Counted from the stretch's first letter, positions 38,177-53,732 are shown. The stretch is DNA of 64,000 bases from Hydractinia symbiolongicarpus (GCF_029227915.1 NC_079883.1:9672001-9736000); one strand, 5' to 3'. Notes: a model not told the origin generated them from the sequence alone. Numbers and translations: made by a program.

Positions 38177-38581
38177 TTACTTGCTGCTTGTGTATTTTGT
38201 GACGGCTTTTGTTCCTTCACTGACTGCGTGTTTTGCAAGTTCTCCAGGCAAGAGAAGACGTACTGCGGTTTGAATTTCACGAGAAGAGATGGTCGACTTT
38301 TTGTTTTGAAGAGCCAAACGCGAAGCTTCGGAAGCAATGCGCTCAAAGATGTCGTTGACAAATGAGTTCATGATGCTCATAGCTTTGCTTGAAACTCCGA
38401 CATCTGGGTGAACTTGTTTCAAAACATTGTAGATGTAAATAGCATAACTTTCCTTTCTCTTTCTCTTGCGTTTCTTTTCACCAGTTCCACCAATCTTTCC
38501 TCCTTTTTTGCCGGCTCTTTTTTCACCTTTCTTGGCTACTTTAGGTGCCTGTTTTCCTCCTTTAGCTGCTGCGTCAGACAT
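38177..38581 (-). CDS. H2B: Histone H2B (unit 8)
   Basis: Intact, same protein as unit 1. Confidence 0.98.
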   Translation of the reverse strand: MSDAAAKGGKQAPKVAKKGEKRAGKKGGKIGGTGEKKRKRKRKESYAIYIYNVLKQVHPDVGVSSKAMSIMNSFVNDIFERIASEASRLALQNKKSTISSREIQTAVRLLLPGELAKHAVSEGTKAVTKYTSSK

Positions 38582-38865
38582 GGTTAAAAATTTTTGCTAC
38601 TTAACTTGTAAATAAGCATTAAACTGCAAGTCAAAACTTTTTGTTTATAAGTAAAAAAATCGGATCGAATTCGATCCGAAAACGCCGATACGCAATTTAA
38701 TTGGTTAAAAAAAAAATCTTTTGTTTAATACTTAATTATGATTGGTTAAAAAAACATGATTTCGATCCTATTTTTATGATGAAAAAACGAGTAAAGTTTA
38801 TTTCGTTAACACTTACGTTAAATATTCGTACGTTTTTGTATTAACTTACAAATCAAATCGCAGTT

Positions 38866-39246
38866 ATGTCTGGACGTGGAAAAGGTGGAAAAGCTAAGGC
38901 TAAAGCCAAGACAAGATCCTCAAGAGCTGGACTTCAATTTCCAGTCGGTAGAGTGCATAGATTCCTTCGTAGAGGGCACTATGCTAACCGAATTGGATCT
39001 GGAGCACCAGTTTACTTAGCAGCCGTCTTGGAATATTTATCTGCTGAGATATTGGAGTTGGCTGGTAACGCAGCAAGAGACAACAAAAAAGCTAGGATTA
39101 TTCCAAGACATTTACAATTGGCTGTTCGTAATGATGAAGAATTAAACAAACTTTTGAGCGGTGTAACCATTGCAGCTGGTGGTGTTTTGCCAAACATTCA
39201 AGCTGTCTTACTCCCAAAGAAGAACGACAAAGGACAGAAGAAGTAA
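38866..39246 (+). CDS. H2A: Histone H2A (unit 8)
   Basis: Intact, same protein as unit 1. Confidence 0.98.
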   Translation: MSGRGKGGKAKAKAKTRSSRAGLQFPVGRVHRFLRRGHYANRIGSGAPVYLAAVLEYLSAEILELAGNAARDNKKARIIPRHLQLAVRNDEELNKLLSGVTIAAGGVLPNIQAVLLPKKNDKGQKK

Positions 39247-39443
39247 ACCGCTACACTCAGAAAACAACGGCTATTTTTATAGCCACACATCTTTAAAAAA
39301 ACATTGTTTTTTTCACAAAACTATAACCTTAAAGTCTAATAGATAATCCATGCATACGCCTTGTCCTAAGTAACTCAAAGAAATTAAATAAAAAAATTTG
39401 ATCACAACGTCAAAATAAATTGCACGTATTTGCCCCTACTAAT

Positions 39444-39563
39444 GTCTACGGCCATACCACGATGAACACACCCGTTCTCGTCTGATCACGGAAGTTAAGC
39501 ATCGTCGGGCCGGGATAGTACTTGGATGGGGGACCGCCTGGGAACTCCCGGTGTCGTAGGCTT
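39444..39563 (+). rRNA. 5S rRNA: 5S ribosomal RNA (unit 8)
   Basis: Same 120-nt gene, type B flanks. Confidence 0.96.
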
Positions 39564-39912
39564 TTCATTTTCATTTGTTGCCTTTTCATTTCAATGGTGC
39601 TGTGATATATTTCTTGTTATAACAATTAAGGAACGTGGCGGTTGTTGAAAGTGTTTCCTATGACATTTTCCTACGACATTTTCAGGTGATAGTACGAGAA
39701 AAAAGAGCTTTCAAATGCATACAAACTCGATCTATTGCCGATCATCCAATAACCCTGACGGAATGGCAAATAAAATAAAATTCCGCCGCCTTCCGAGGAC
39801 TTATATCGCAATCACGTTTCGTAACAGCCAAGCGAGGTTTTACCTTAGCGTTTAAGTCACCACCGACATTTGGCCGCGCAACTTTTCTAAGCTCATTCAT
39901 TTTGAATTAAGG

Positions 39913-40077
39913 AGGGGGCGAGCGCGGACGCAGGCCCCCACTACCAGAAATTGTACGGTCGAGTTACTGACGTTTGCAGTAATCGCAGAGGTCAGCCCAA
40001 GCGTAGTGCAATGCAAGAGCCTCACTCTGGAAGAAAACCCTCATTGATCAGTCTTTACTTCCCCGTCAGGTAAGTAT
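39913..40077 (-). ncRNA. U1: U1 snRNA (unit 8)
   Basis: Same as unit 4. Confidence 0.95.
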
Positions 40078-40267
40078 GAGTTGGAACTGCACCGTAGCAT
40101 GAGGGTACCCTTCAAAGTTTGTTAATGCTTGTGGCTTGAGTGTGTTATAAACTGCCGTGTCGCGGGGCATAGGCTGTATTCTCCCCCAGTGTACGCGTTT
40201 TGTTCCCGCCGTAGACTATGCAGAGTGCCGTCGGAAAGAGGACTGCTATTATTCTTTTATTGCTTAT

Positions 40268-40454
40268 GTGGGCCGCCATCGGTAATAGTGCAACACCAAG
40301 GCAACCCGTGGTCACGGCGTGAATGAATCCACCTCCATGACCCAAGGCCAAAAATCAGATTAATATACTGACCATTCAGAGAATGGCCTACCAGATATTA
40401 AACTGATAAGAACAGATACTACACTTGATCTTAGCCATTAGGCCGAGAAGCGAT
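40268..40454 (-). ncRNA. U2: U2 snRNA (unit 8)
   Basis: Same as unit 4. Confidence 0.96.
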
Positions 40455-40776
40455 AAAGAACAAGCGTTGCCATGATAGGCATCGTCCACACACCGTAACT
40501 GCTTGTGGAGCATGTCACGTTACTGTAAAGCTTACAACTGTCACCGCGTACGGATGGACGGCGACATAGTAAAAATCACGGCTGTTGATTTAGCCGTAGG
40601 ATGGAGAGCGACTGTAGCGAGTGGATGGTAACTTACATGAATGCTAACAAAGGCGACGATACTAAGTGCGTGATATTACTTTCCAATATGACTGCGTACA
40701 TTCCGTTTATCAACGCATTACGCCAGAACGTGCGCGCGCGTTACACAGTAGACCATGCAGCCGAAATGCGACAGTG

Positions 40777-40849
40777 CGACCCTGCCAGGAGTCGAACCTG
40801 GAATCCCCTGATTCGTAGTCAGATGCCTTATCCATTGGGCCACAGGGCG
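40777..40849 (-). tRNA. tRNA-Arg: tRNA-Arg(ACG), type B (unit 8)
   Basis: C1-C72 mismatch as in unit 4. Confidence 0.85.
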
Positions 40850-41428
40850 ATGCTTATGACTTCGCCCCATCGTTATTTTGGCTTGCGCATTCGTTTTACT
40901 TACGACAGAATTCTTCGTGTTTGTAGCCATGAAAGAAAGGGACTTCTGTGAGTGAATTTTTTTACTGTGGTCTAATAAAAAAGTCGAAACGCAGTGCCCA
41001 ATATATGAATTGCTCCTAATAGCCGGAAACAGGCCGTGTCGATGATGTAGGCCGACATACGCAACGCAAACCAAAGAACGCTTTATGAAAATCCTAACAC
41101 GGGCGCGGAAGAAGCCCAAATTAACAGAGTAGATGTAATGCTGAAGACCTCAAACTCCAGCAGCTTCTCTTTCAGACTATTGCGTCGTGCTACAAATAAA
41201 AATTAACATGCTTTCGCATAGTCGCGGCTCCCAAAACGGACATTATACGATGTACAGAAACACACATTTCTGTTTTCGCGCCAAATCAATTCCCGGGAGT
41301 GGTACTTTTACGTCCGCATACTTCGCACCGTCTTAAATTATATCTCATTTACACGGTAATGTTTAGTATACTTCTACTGTGATAACAAGCATCGTTTATC
41401 GTTGGATTGTTGTAAGAAAACATTAAAA

Positions 41429-41980
41429 ATGAGTGAAGCAGCTTCTCCAAAGAAAATCGCACCCAAGAAGAAACCTGCTGCAAAGAAGACAGCTGATCAC
41501 CCTAAATATGTGGACATGATCAAGGCTGCTATCGCTACCCTAAAGGAACGCGGTGGTTCATCTCGCCAAGCTATTACAAAATATATTCATGCAAATTACA
41601 AAGTTGCTGAAAACTCAGATCATCATCTGAAAATGGCTCTTAAACGAGGAGTAACATCAGGCGATTTGATTCAAACTAAAGGCACTGGTGCTTCTGGATC
41701 ATTCAAGCTAGGTCAGGTAAAAAAAGAAAAACCTAAGAAAAAGGCCGCAGCAAAAAAGCCAACGGCAAAGAAGCCTACTGCAAAGAAAAGTACACCAAAA
41801 AAGAAGCCAGCAAAGAAGAGCACGCCAAAGAAAGCAGCAAAGAAGCCTGCCACAAAGAAAGCCTCGGCTAAGAAACCAGCAGCTAAGAAACCCACAAAGA
41901 AGCCTGTTGCTAAAAAACCTGCAGCAAAGAAGGTCAAAAAGACTCCCAAAAAGGCAGCAAAGAAGACCGCAAAAAAATAA
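41429..41980 (+). CDS. H1: Linker histone H1 (unit 8)
   Basis: Full 183-residue form again, directly after the shortened unit 7 copy. Confidence 0.96.
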   Translation: MSEAASPKKIAPKKKPAAKKTADHPKYVDMIKAAIATLKERGGSSRQAITKYIHANYKVAENSDHHLKMALKRGVTSGDLIQTKGTGASGSFKLGQVKKEKPKKKAAAKKPTAKKPTAKKSTPKKKPAKKSTPKKAAKKPATKKASAKKPAAKKPTKKPVAKKPAAKKVKKTPKKAAKKTAKK

Positions 41981-42341
41981 TTTGTGTGTATCTGGCTATT
42001 ACATTAACAAACGGCTATTTTTATAGCCACACATTTACAAAAAAACATTATCTTGGTACAAAGTTAAACTTGTTTAAGTCACTTAAACAGTTAAAAAAGA
42101 GTAATTTTAAGATTAGATTCCCTAAGTTTAAGTATTTTCGTTTTTAAATTTCTTATTTTCTTGCTTTTACTTTTCTTGCCCTTCATATTTTTAACATTGT
42201 CAAACTTTATGTAGCATAAAATTTTTATGTAGCATAAAATTTAAACAGAAAGCAGAACAAAGTTTGATATAAAAAGCTAGCCGTAATATTTTTTATGGAT
42301 GTGTGGCTATAAAAATAGCCGTTTTTTGTTTGGTAAGATGC

Positions 42342-42755
<414 letters not shown>

Positions 42756-43233
42756 TTAAGAAGTCGATGTAGTACGGATACACAAGACGGTCTAAAATGC
42801 ACTATCGCGCCAAAGTTTTATTTCTCATATTGATTGACAGCTAAGGTTCAAAACAAACCATTTGATTGGTGCTAAGAAAGTAATTTCTGATTGGCTGCAT
42901 AATGACATTACGCTCATTACTTTAACATTTTTATAAAATCTGTGTTTTTTGGCTACGGGAAAACGGCTGTATCTTCTGATACACAAAAGCTTTTGACTTT
43001 TTTTTTTTTTAGTAAGTAGCAGAAGGTTTGGCGAATTCCAACGATGCCAAATTTATTGCCTTACTGAAACATTAAGACCACGAATTTTTAAAAAAACTAC
43101 AGTTTTACTTAAAAAAATGTACAAAATGTTCGGAACATTTTGTAATGACGCAACTCTATTGGTTAATTAGGGTGTTTCCACGAGCAGTAGGTAATTTTAT
43201 GGCCTCTTTTTAAAGCTGTCTGAATTCTGTTAA

Positions 43234-43590
<357 letters not shown>

Positions 43591-44052
43591 GCGTTGTCAT
43601 TGCTCAACAAAAACGGCTATTTTTATAGCCACAAATCTTTTAAAACATTACTTTGTGCACGCTTCCAAATTACACAATGTGTAAAGTCTTGTCACAGTTA
43701 CATTTATTGCTATACGATACTATGTCATATATGACACAAAAAAAATTTAGAAATACTTTGTAGGGTTAATTTGCCTGGGAGTGTTTCCGTGAAAAGCTGG
43801 GTTAAGTTAAATGTAAGCAATAACATGGATCAATGTACTTGTCTTTTCTGCAAGTACAGCTAATAATACGTATGAAAAGTGAAGCTAATCCACACACACA
43901 CATGGGGAAGTATTTTAAATGTAGGCTAGTGTTCTTAAGCACATTATTTAGAAGTTTTATTAACTTCGGTTAACTTGTAGTGACGCCAAGTAAATGTTTT
44001 TTTAAAGATGTGTGGTCTTAAAAAAGACCGTTTGTGTTTGGTAGACGTTGGT

Positions 44053-44457
44053 TTACTTGCTGCTTGTGTATTTTGTGACGGCTTTTGTTCCTTCACTGAC
44101 TGCGTGTTTTGCAAGTTCTCCAGGCAAGAGAAGACGTACTGCGGTTTGAATTTCACGAGAAGAGATGGTCGACTTTTTGTTTTGAAGAGCCAAACGCGAA
44201 GCTTCGGAAGCAATGCGCTCAAAGATGTCGTTGACAAATGAGTTCATGATGCTCATAGCTTTGCTTGAAACTCCGACATCTGGGTGAACTTGTTTCAAAA
44301 CATTGTAGATGTAAATAGCATAACTTTCCTTTCTCTTTCTCTTGCGTTTCTTTTCACCAGTTCCACCAATCTTTCCTCCTTTTTTGCCGGCTCTTTTTTC
44401 ACCTTTCTTGGCTACTTTAGGTGCCTGTTTTCCTCCTTTAGCTGCTGCGTCAGACAT
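44053..44457 (-). CDS. H2B: Histone H2B (unit 9)
   Basis: Intact, same protein as unit 1. Confidence 0.98.
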   Translation of the reverse strand: MSDAAAKGGKQAPKVAKKGEKRAGKKGGKIGGTGEKKRKRKRKESYAIYIYNVLKQVHPDVGVSSKAMSIMNSFVNDIFERIASEASRLALQNKKSTISSREIQTAVRLLLPGELAKHAVSEGTKAVTKYTSSK

Positions 44458-44741
44458 GGTTAAAAATTTTTGCTACTTAACTTGTAAATAAGCATTAAAC
44501 TGCAAGTCAAAACTTTTTGTTTATAAGTAAAAAAATCGGATCGAATTCGATCCGAAAACGCCGATACGCAATTTAATTGGTTAAAAAAAAAATCTTTTGT
44601 TTAATACTTAATTATGATTGGTTAAAAAAACATGATTTCGATCCTATTTTTATGATGAAAAAACGAGTAAAGTTTATTTCGTTAACACTTACGTTAAATA
44701 TTCGTACGTTTTTGTATTAACTTACAAATCAAATCGCAGTT

Positions 44742-45122
44742 ATGTCTGGACGTGGAAAAGGTGGAAAAGCTAAGGCTAAAGCCAAGACAAGATCCTCAAG
44801 AGCTGGACTTCAATTTCCAGTCGGTAGAGTGCATAGATTCCTTCGTAGAGGGCACTATGCTAACCGAATTGGATCTGGAGCACCAGTTTACTTAGCAGCC
44901 GTCTTGGAATATTTATCTGCTGAGATATTGGAGTTGGCTGGTAACGCAGCAAGAGACAACAAAAAAGCTAGGATTATTCCAAGACATTTACAATTGGCTG
45001 TTCGTAATGATGAAGAATTAAACAAACTTTTGAGCGGTGTAACCATTGCAGCTGGTGGTGTTTTGCCAAACATTCAAGCTGTCTTACTCCCAAAGAAGAA
45101 CGACAAAGGACAGAAGAAGTAA
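44742..45122 (+). CDS. H2A: Histone H2A (unit 9)
   Basis: Intact, same protein as unit 1. Confidence 0.98.
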   Translation: MSGRGKGGKAKAKAKTRSSRAGLQFPVGRVHRFLRRGHYANRIGSGAPVYLAAVLEYLSAEILELAGNAARDNKKARIIPRHLQLAVRNDEELNKLLSGVTIAAGGVLPNIQAVLLPKKNDKGQKK

Positions 45123-45319
45123 ACCGCTACACTCAGAAAACAACGGCTATTTTTATAGCCACACATCTTTAAAAAAACATTGTTTTTTTCACAAAACTAT
45201 AACCTTAAAGTCTAATAGATAATCCATGCATACGCCTTGTCCTAAGTAACTCAAAGAAATTAAATAAAAAAATTTGATCACAACGTCAAAATAAATTGCA
45301 CGTATTTGCCCCTACTAAT

Positions 45320-45439
45320 GTCTACGGCCATACCACGATGAACACACCCGTTCTCGTCTGATCACGGAAGTTAAGCATCGTCGGGCCGGGATAGTACTTG
45401 GATGGGGGACCGCCTGGGAACTCCCGGTGTCGTAGGCTT
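45320..45439 (+). rRNA. 5S rRNA: 5S ribosomal RNA (unit 9)
   Basis: Same 120-nt gene, type B flanks. Confidence 0.96.
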
Positions 45440-45788
45440 TTCATTTTCATTTGTTGCCTTTTCATTTCAATGGTGCTGTGATATATTTCTTGTTATAACA
45501 ATTAAGGAACGTGGCGGTTGTTGAAAGTGTTTCCTATGACATTTTCCTACGACATTTTCAGGTGATAGTACGAGAAAAAAGAGCTTTCAAATGCATACAA
45601 ACTCGATCTATTGCCGATCATCCAATAACCCTGACGGAATGGCAAATAAAATAAAATTCCGCCGCCTTCCGAGGACTTATATCGCAATCACGTTTCGTAA
45701 CAGCCAAGCGAGGTTTTACCTTAGCGTTTAAGTCACCACCGACATTTGGCCGCGCAACTTTTCTAAGCTCATTCATTTTGAATTAAGG

Positions 45789-45953
45789 AGGGGGCGAGCG
45801 CGGACGCAGGCCCCCACTACCAGAAATTGTACGGTCGAGTTACTGACGTTTGCAGTAATCGCAGAGGTCAGCCCAAGCGTAGTGCAATGCAAGAGCCTCA
45901 CTCTGGAAGAAAACCCTCATTGATCAGTCTTTACTTCCCCGTCAGGTAAGTAT
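45789..45953 (-). ncRNA. U1: U1 snRNA (unit 9)
   Basis: Same as unit 4. Confidence 0.95.
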
Positions 45954-46143
45954 GAGTTGGAACTGCACCGTAGCATGAGGGTACCCTTCAAAGTTTGTTA
46001 ATGCTTGTGGCTTGAGTGTGTTATAAACTGCCGTGTCGCGGGGCATAGGCTGTATTCTCCCCCAGTGTACGCGTTTTGTTCCCGCCGTAGACTATGCAGA
46101 GTGCCGTCGGAAAGAGGACTGCTATTATTCTTTTATTGCTTAT

Positions 46144-46330
46144 GTGGGCCGCCATCGGTAATAGTGCAACACCAAGGCAACCCGTGGTCACGGCGTGAAT
46201 GAATCCACCTCCATGACCCAAGGCCAAAAATCAGATTAATATACTGACCATTCAGAGAATGGCCTACCAGATATTAAACTGATAAGAACAGATACTACAC
46301 TTGATCTTAGCCATTAGGCCGAGAAGCGAT
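46144..46330 (-). ncRNA. U2: U2 snRNA (unit 9)
   Basis: Same as unit 4. Confidence 0.96.
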
Positions 46331-46652
46331 AAAGAACAAGCGTTGCCATGATAGGCATCGTCCACACACCGTAACTGCTTGTGGAGCATGTCACGTTACT
46401 GTAAAGCTTACAACTGTCACCGCGTACGGATGGACGGCGACATAGTAAAAATCACGGCTGTTGATTTAGCCGTAGGATGGAGAGCGACTGTAGCGAGTGG
46501 ATGGTAACTTACATGAATGCTAACAAAGGCGACGATACTAAGTGCGTGATATTACTTTCCAATATGACTGCGTACATTCCGTTTATCAACGCATTACGCC
46601 AGAACGTGCGCGCGCGTTACACAGTAGACCATGCAGCCGAAATGCGACAGTG

Positions 46653-46725
46653 CGACCCTGCCAGGAGTCGAACCTGGAATCCCCTGATTCGTAGTCAGAT
46701 GCCTTATCCATTGGGCCACAGGGCG
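46653..46725 (-). tRNA. tRNA-Arg: tRNA-Arg(ACG), type B (unit 9)
   Basis: C1-C72 mismatch as in unit 4. Confidence 0.85.
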
Positions 46726-47304
46726 ATGCTTATGACTTCGCCCCATCGTTATTTTGGCTTGCGCATTCGTTTTACTTACGACAGAATTCTTCGTGTTTGT
46801 AGCCATGAAAGAAAGGGACTTCTGTGAGTGAATTTTTTTACTGTGGTCTAATAAAAAAGTCGAAACGCAGTGCCCAATATATGAATTGCTCCTAATAGCC
46901 GGAAACAGGCCGTGTCGATGATGTAGGCCGACATACGCAACGCAAACCAAAGAACGCTTTATGAAAATCCTAACACGGGCGCGGAAGAAGCCCAAATTAA
47001 CAGAGTAGATGTAATGCTGAAGACCTCAAACTCCAGCAGCTTCTCTTTCAGACTATTGCGTCGTGCTACAAATAAAAATTAACATGCTTTCGCATAGTCG
47101 CGGCTCCCAAAACGGACATTATACGATGTACAGAAACACACATTTCTGTTTTCGCGCCAAATCAATTCCCGGGAGTGGTACTTTTACGTCCGCATACTTC
47201 GCACCGTCTTAAATTATATCTCATTTACACGGTAATGTTTAGTATACTTCTACTGTGATAACAAGCATCGTTTATCGTTGGATTGTTGTAAGAAAACATT
47301 AAAA

Positions 47305-47856
47305 ATGAGTGAAGCAGCTTCTCCAAAGAAAATCGCACCCAAGAAGAAACCTGCTGCAAAGAAGACAGCTGATCACCCTAAATATGTGGACATGATCAAG
47401 GCTGCTATCGCTACCCTAAAGGAACGCGGTGGTTCATCTCGCCAAGCTATTACAAAATATATTCATGCAAATTACAAAGTTGCTGAAAACTCAGATCATC
47501 ATCTGAAAATGGCTCTTAAACGAGGAGTAACATCAGGCGATTTGATTCAAACTAAAGGCACTGGTGCTTCTGGATCATTCAAGCTAGGTCAGGTAAAAAA
47601 AGAAAAACCTAAGAAAAAGGCCGCAGCAAAAAAGCCAACGGCAAAGAAGCCTACTGCAAAGAAAAGTACACCAAAAAAGAAGCCAGCAAAGAAGAGCACG
47701 CCAAAGAAAGCAGCAAAGAAGCCTGCCACAAAGAAAGCCTCGGCTAAGAAACCAGCAGCTAAGAAACCCACAAAGAAGCCTGTTGCTAAAAAACCTGCAG
47801 CAAAGAAGGTCAAAAAGACTCCCAAAAAGGCAGCAAAGAAGACCGCAAAAAAATAA
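47305..47856 (+). CDS. H1: Linker histone H1 (unit 9)
   Basis: Intact, 183 residues, same protein as unit 1. Confidence 0.96.
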   Translation: MSEAASPKKIAPKKKPAAKKTADHPKYVDMIKAAIATLKERGGSSRQAITKYIHANYKVAENSDHHLKMALKRGVTSGDLIQTKGTGASGSFKLGQVKKEKPKKKAAAKKPTAKKPTAKKSTPKKKPAKKSTPKKAAKKPATKKASAKKPAAKKPTKKPVAKKPAAKKVKKTPKKAAKKTAKK

Positions 47857-48217
47857 TTTGTGTGTATCTGGCTATTACATTAACAAACGGCTATTTTTAT
47901 AGCCACACATTTACAAAAAAACATTATCTTGGTACAAAGTTAAACTTGTTTAAGTCACTTAAACAGTTAAAAAAGAGTAATTTTAAGATTAGATTCCCTA
48001 AGTTTAAGTATTTTCGTTTTTAAATTTCTTATTTTCTTGCTTTTACTTTTCTTGCCCTTCATATTTTTAACATTGTCAAACTTTATGTAGCATAAAATTT
48101 TTATGTAGCATAAAATTTAAACAGAAAGCAGAACAAAGTTTGATATAAAAAGCTAGCCGTAATATTTTTTATGGATGTGTGGCTATAAAAATAGCCGTTT
48201 TTTGTTTGGTAAGATGC

Positions 48218-48631
<414 letters not shown>

Positions 48632-49109
48632 TTAAGAAGTCGATGTAGTACGGATACACAAGACGGTCTAAAATGCACTATCGCGCCAAAGTTTTATTTC
48701 TCATATTGATTGACAGCTAAGGTTCAAAACAAACCATTTGATTGGTGCTAAGAAAGTAATTTCTGATTGGCTGCATAATGACATTACGCTCATTACTTTA
48801 ACATTTTTATAAAATCTGTGTTTTTTGGCTACGGGAAAACGGCTGTATCTTCTGATACACAAAAGCTTTTGACTTTTTTTTTTTTTAGTAAGTAGCAGAA
48901 GGTTTGGCGAATTCCAACGATGCCAAATTTATTGCCTTACTGAAACATTAAGACCACGAATTTTTAAAAAAACTACAGTTTTACTTAAAAAAATGTACAA
49001 AATGTTCGGAACATTTTGTAATGACGCAACTCTATTGGTTAATTAGGGTGTTTCCACGAGCAGTAGGTAATTTTATGGCCTCTTTTTAAAGCTGTCTGAA
49101 TTCTGTTAA

Positions 49110-49466
<357 letters not shown>

Positions 49467-49928
49467 GCGTTGTCATTGCTCAACAAAAACGGCTATTTTT
49501 ATAGCCACAAATCTTTTAAAACATTACTTTGTGCACGCTTCCAAATTACACAATGTGTAAAGTCTTGTCACAGTTACATTTATTGCTATACGATACTATG
49601 TCATATATGACACAAAAAAAATTTAGAAATACTTTGTAGGGTTAATTTGCCTGGGAGTGTTTCCGTGAAAAGCTGGGTTAAGTTAAATGTAAGCAATAAC
49701 ATGGATCAATGTACTTGTCTTTTCTGCAAGTACAGCTAATAATACGTATGAAAAGTGAAGCTAATCCACACACACACATGGGGAAGTATTTTAAATGTAG
49801 GCTAGTGTTCTTAAGCACATTATTTAGAAGTTTTATTAACTTCGGTTAACTTGTAGTGACGCCAAGTAAATGTTTTTTTAAAGATGTGTGGTCTTAAAAA
49901 AGACCGTTTGTGTTTGGTAGACGTTGGT

Positions 49929-50333
49929 TTACTTGCTGCTTGTGTATTTTGTGACGGCTTTTGTTCCTTCACTGACTGCGTGTTTTGCAAGTTCTCCAGG
50001 CAAGAGAAGACGTACTGCGGTTTGAATTTCACGAGAAGAGATGGTCGACTTTTTGTTTTGAAGAGCCAAACGCGAAGCTTCGGAAGCAATGCGCTCAAAG
50101 ATGTCGTTGACAAATGAGTTCATGATGCTCATAGCTTTGCTTGAAACTCCGACATCTGGGTGAACTTGTTTCAAAACATTGTAGATGTAAATAGCATAAC
50201 TTTCCTTTCTCTTTCTCTTGCGTTTCTTTTCACCAGTTCCACCAATCTTTCCTCCTTTTTTGCCGGCTCTTTTTTCACCTTTCTTGGCTACTTTAGGTGC
50301 CTGTTTTCCTCCTTTAGCTGCTGCGTCAGACAT
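49929..50333 (-). CDS. H2B: Histone H2B (unit 10)
   Basis: Intact, same protein as unit 1. Confidence 0.98.
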   Translation of the reverse strand: MSDAAAKGGKQAPKVAKKGEKRAGKKGGKIGGTGEKKRKRKRKESYAIYIYNVLKQVHPDVGVSSKAMSIMNSFVNDIFERIASEASRLALQNKKSTISSREIQTAVRLLLPGELAKHAVSEGTKAVTKYTSSK

Positions 50334-50617
50334 GGTTAAAAATTTTTGCTACTTAACTTGTAAATAAGCATTAAACTGCAAGTCAAAACTTTTTGTTTAT
50401 AAGTAAAAAAATCGGATCGAATTCGATCCGAAAACGCCGATACGCAATTTAATTGGTTAAAAAAAAAATCTTTTGTTTAATACTTAATTATGATTGGTTA
50501 AAAAAACATGATTTCGATCCTATTTTTATGATGAAAAAACGAGTAAAGTTTATTTCGTTAACACTTACGTTAAATATTCGTACGTTTTTGTATTAACTTA
50601 CAAATCAAATCGCAGTT

Positions 50618-50998
50618 ATGTCTGGACGTGGAAAAGGTGGAAAAGCTAAGGCTAAAGCCAAGACAAGATCCTCAAGAGCTGGACTTCAATTTCCAGTCGG
50701 TAGAGTGCATAGATTCCTTCGTAGAGGGCACTATGCTAACCGAATTGGATCTGGAGCACCAGTTTACTTAGCAGCCGTCTTGGAATATTTATCTGCTGAG
50801 ATATTGGAGTTGGCTGGTAACGCAGCAAGAGACAACAAAAAAGCTAGGATTATTCCAAGACATTTACAATTGGCTGTTCGTAATGATGAAGAATTAAACA
50901 AACTTTTGAGCGGTGTAACCATTGCAGCTGGTGGTGTTTTGCCAAACATTCAAGCTGTCTTACTCCCAAAGAAGAACGACAAAGGACAGAAGAAGTAA
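50618..50998 (+). CDS. H2A: Histone H2A (unit 10)
   Basis: Intact, same protein as unit 1. The next H2A is 10.8 kb away because unit 11 lacks one. Confidence 0.98.
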   Translation: MSGRGKGGKAKAKAKTRSSRAGLQFPVGRVHRFLRRGHYANRIGSGAPVYLAAVLEYLSAEILELAGNAARDNKKARIIPRHLQLAVRNDEELNKLLSGVTIAAGGVLPNIQAVLLPKKNDKGQKK

Positions 50999-51195
50999 AC
51001 CGCTACACTCAGAAAACAACGGCTATTTTTATAGCCACACATCTTTAAAAAAACATTGTTTTTTTCACAAAACTATAACCTTAAAGTCTAATAGATAATC
51101 CATGCATACGCCTTGTCCTAAGTAACTCAAAGAAATTAAATAAAAAAATTTGATCACAACGTCAAAATAAATTGCACGTATTTGCCCCTACTAAT

Positions 51196-51315
51196 GTCTA
51201 CGGCCATACCACGATGAACACACCCGTTCTCGTCTGATCACGGAAGTTAAGCATCGTCGGGCCGGGATAGTACTTGGATGGGGGACCGCCTGGGAACTCC
51301 CGGTGTCGTAGGCTT
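51196..51315 (+). rRNA. 5S rRNA: 5S ribosomal RNA (unit 10)
   Basis: Same 120-nt gene, type B flanks. Confidence 0.96.
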
Positions 51316-51664
51316 TTCATTTTCATTTGTTGCCTTTTCATTTCAATGGTGCTGTGATATATTTCTTGTTATAACAATTAAGGAACGTGGCGGTTGTTGA
51401 AAGTGTTTCCTATGACATTTTCCTACGACATTTTCAGGTGATAGTACGAGAAAAAAGAGCTTTCAAATGCATACAAACTCGATCTATTGCCGATCATCCA
51501 ATAACCCTGACGGAATGGCAAATAAAATAAAATTCCGCCGCCTTCCGAGGACTTATATCGCAATCACGTTTCGTAACAGCCAAGCGAGGTTTTACCTTAG
51601 CGTTTAAGTCACCACCGACATTTGGCCGCGCAACTTTTCTAAGCTCATTCATTTTGAATTAAGG

Positions 51665-51829
51665 AGGGGGCGAGCGCGGACGCAGGCCCCCACTACCAGA
51701 AATTGTACGGTCGAGTTACTGACGTTTGCAGTAATCGCAGAGGTCAGCCCAAGCGTAGTGCAATGCAAGAGCCTCACTCTGGAAGAAAACCCTCATTGAT
51801 CAGTCTTTACTTCCCCGTCAGGTAAGTAT
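51665..51829 (-). ncRNA. U1: U1 snRNA (unit 10)
   Basis: Same as unit 4. Confidence 0.95.
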
Positions 51830-52019
51830 GAGTTGGAACTGCACCGTAGCATGAGGGTACCCTTCAAAGTTTGTTAATGCTTGTGGCTTGAGTGTGTTAT
51901 AAACTGCCGTGTCGCGGGGCATAGGCTGTATTCTCCCCCAGTGTACGCGTTTTGTTCCCGCCGTAGACTATGCAGAGTGCCGTCGGAAAGAGGACTGCTA
52001 TTATTCTTTTATTGCTTAT

Positions 52020-52206
52020 GTGGGCCGCCATCGGTAATAGTGCAACACCAAGGCAACCCGTGGTCACGGCGTGAATGAATCCACCTCCATGACCCAAGGC
52101 CAAAAATCAGATTAATATACTGACCATTCAGAGAATGGCCTACCAGATATTAAACTGATAAGAACAGATACTACACTTGATCTTAGCCATTAGGCCGAGA
52201 AGCGAT
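52020..52206 (-). ncRNA. U2: U2 snRNA (unit 10)
   Basis: Same as unit 4. Confidence 0.96.
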
Positions 52207-52528
52207 AAAGAACAAGCGTTGCCATGATAGGCATCGTCCACACACCGTAACTGCTTGTGGAGCATGTCACGTTACTGTAAAGCTTACAACTGTCACCGCG
52301 TACGGATGGACGGCGACATAGTAAAAATCACGGCTGTTGATTTAGCCGTAGGATGGAGAGCGACTGTAGCGAGTGGATGGTAACTTACATGAATGCTAAC
52401 AAAGGCGACGATACTAAGTGCGTGATATTACTTTCCAATATGACTGCGTACATTCCGTTTATCAACGCATTACGCCAGAACGTGCGCGCGCGTTACACAG
52501 TAGACCATGCAGCCGAAATGCGACAGTG

Positions 52529-52601
52529 CGACCCTGCCAGGAGTCGAACCTGGAATCCCCTGATTCGTAGTCAGATGCCTTATCCATTGGGCCACAGGGC
52601 G
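52529..52601 (-). tRNA. tRNA-Arg: tRNA-Arg(ACG), type B (unit 10)
   Basis: C1-C72 mismatch as in unit 4. Confidence 0.85.
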
Positions 52602-53180
52602 ATGCTTATGACTTCGCCCCATCGTTATTTTGGCTTGCGCATTCGTTTTACTTACGACAGAATTCTTCGTGTTTGTAGCCATGAAAGAAAGGGACTTCTG
52701 TGAGTGAATTTTTTTACTGTGGTCTAATAAAAAAGTCGAAACGCAGTGCCCAATATATGAATTGCTCCTAATAGCCGGAAACAGGCCGTGTCGATGATGT
52801 AGGCCGACATACGCAACGCAAACCAAAGAACGCTTTATGAAAATCCTAACACGGGCGCGGAAGAAGCCCAAATTAACAGAGTAGATGTAATGCTGAAGAC
52901 CTCAAACTCCAGCAGCTTCTCTTTCAGACTATTGCGTCGTGCTACAAATAAAAATTAACATGCTTTCGCATAGTCGCGGCTCCCAAAACGGACATTATAC
53001 GATGTACAGAAACACACATTTCTGTTTTCGCGCCAAATCAATTCCCGGGAGTGGTACTTTTACGTCCGCATACTTCGCACCGTCTTAAATTATATCTCAT
53101 TTACACGGTAATGTTTAGTATACTTCTACTGTGATAACAAGCATCGTTTATCGTTGGATTGTTGTAAGAAAACATTAAAA

Positions 53181-53732
53181 ATGAGTGAAGCAGCTTCTCC
53201 AAAGAAAATCGCACCCAAGAAGAAACCTGCTGCAAAGAAGACAGCTGATCACCCTAAATATGTGGACATGATCAAGGCTGCTATCGCTACCCTAAAGGAA
53301 CGCGGTGGTTCATCTCGCCAAGCTATTACAAAATATATTCATGCAAATTACAAAGTTGCTGAAAACTCAGATCATCATCTGAAAATGGCTCTTAAACGAG
53401 GAGTAACATCAGGCGATTTGATTCAAACTAAAGGCACTGGTGCTTCTGGATCATTCAAGCTAGGTCAGGTAAAAAAAGAAAAACCTAAGAAAAAGGCCGC
53501 AGCAAAAAAGCCAACGGCAAAGAAGCCTACTGCAAAGAAAAGTACACCAAAAAAGAAGCCAGCAAAGAAGAGCACGCCAAAGAAAGCAGCAAAGAAGCCT
53601 GCCACAAAGAAAGCCTCGGCTAAGAAACCAGCAGCTAAGAAACCCACAAAGAAGCCTGTTGCTAAAAAACCTGCAGCAAAGAAGGTCAAAAAGACTCCCA
53701 AAAAGGCAGCAAAGAAGACCGCAAAAAAATAA
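53181..53732 (+). CDS. H1: Linker histone H1 (unit 10)
   Basis: Intact, 183 residues, same protein as unit 1. Confidence 0.96.
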   Translation: MSEAASPKKIAPKKKPAAKKTADHPKYVDMIKAAIATLKERGGSSRQAITKYIHANYKVAENSDHHLKMALKRGVTSGDLIQTKGTGASGSFKLGQVKKEKPKKKAAAKKPTAKKPTAKKSTPKKKPAKKSTPKKAAKKPATKKASAKKPAAKKPTKKPVAKKPAAKKVKKTPKKAAKKTAKK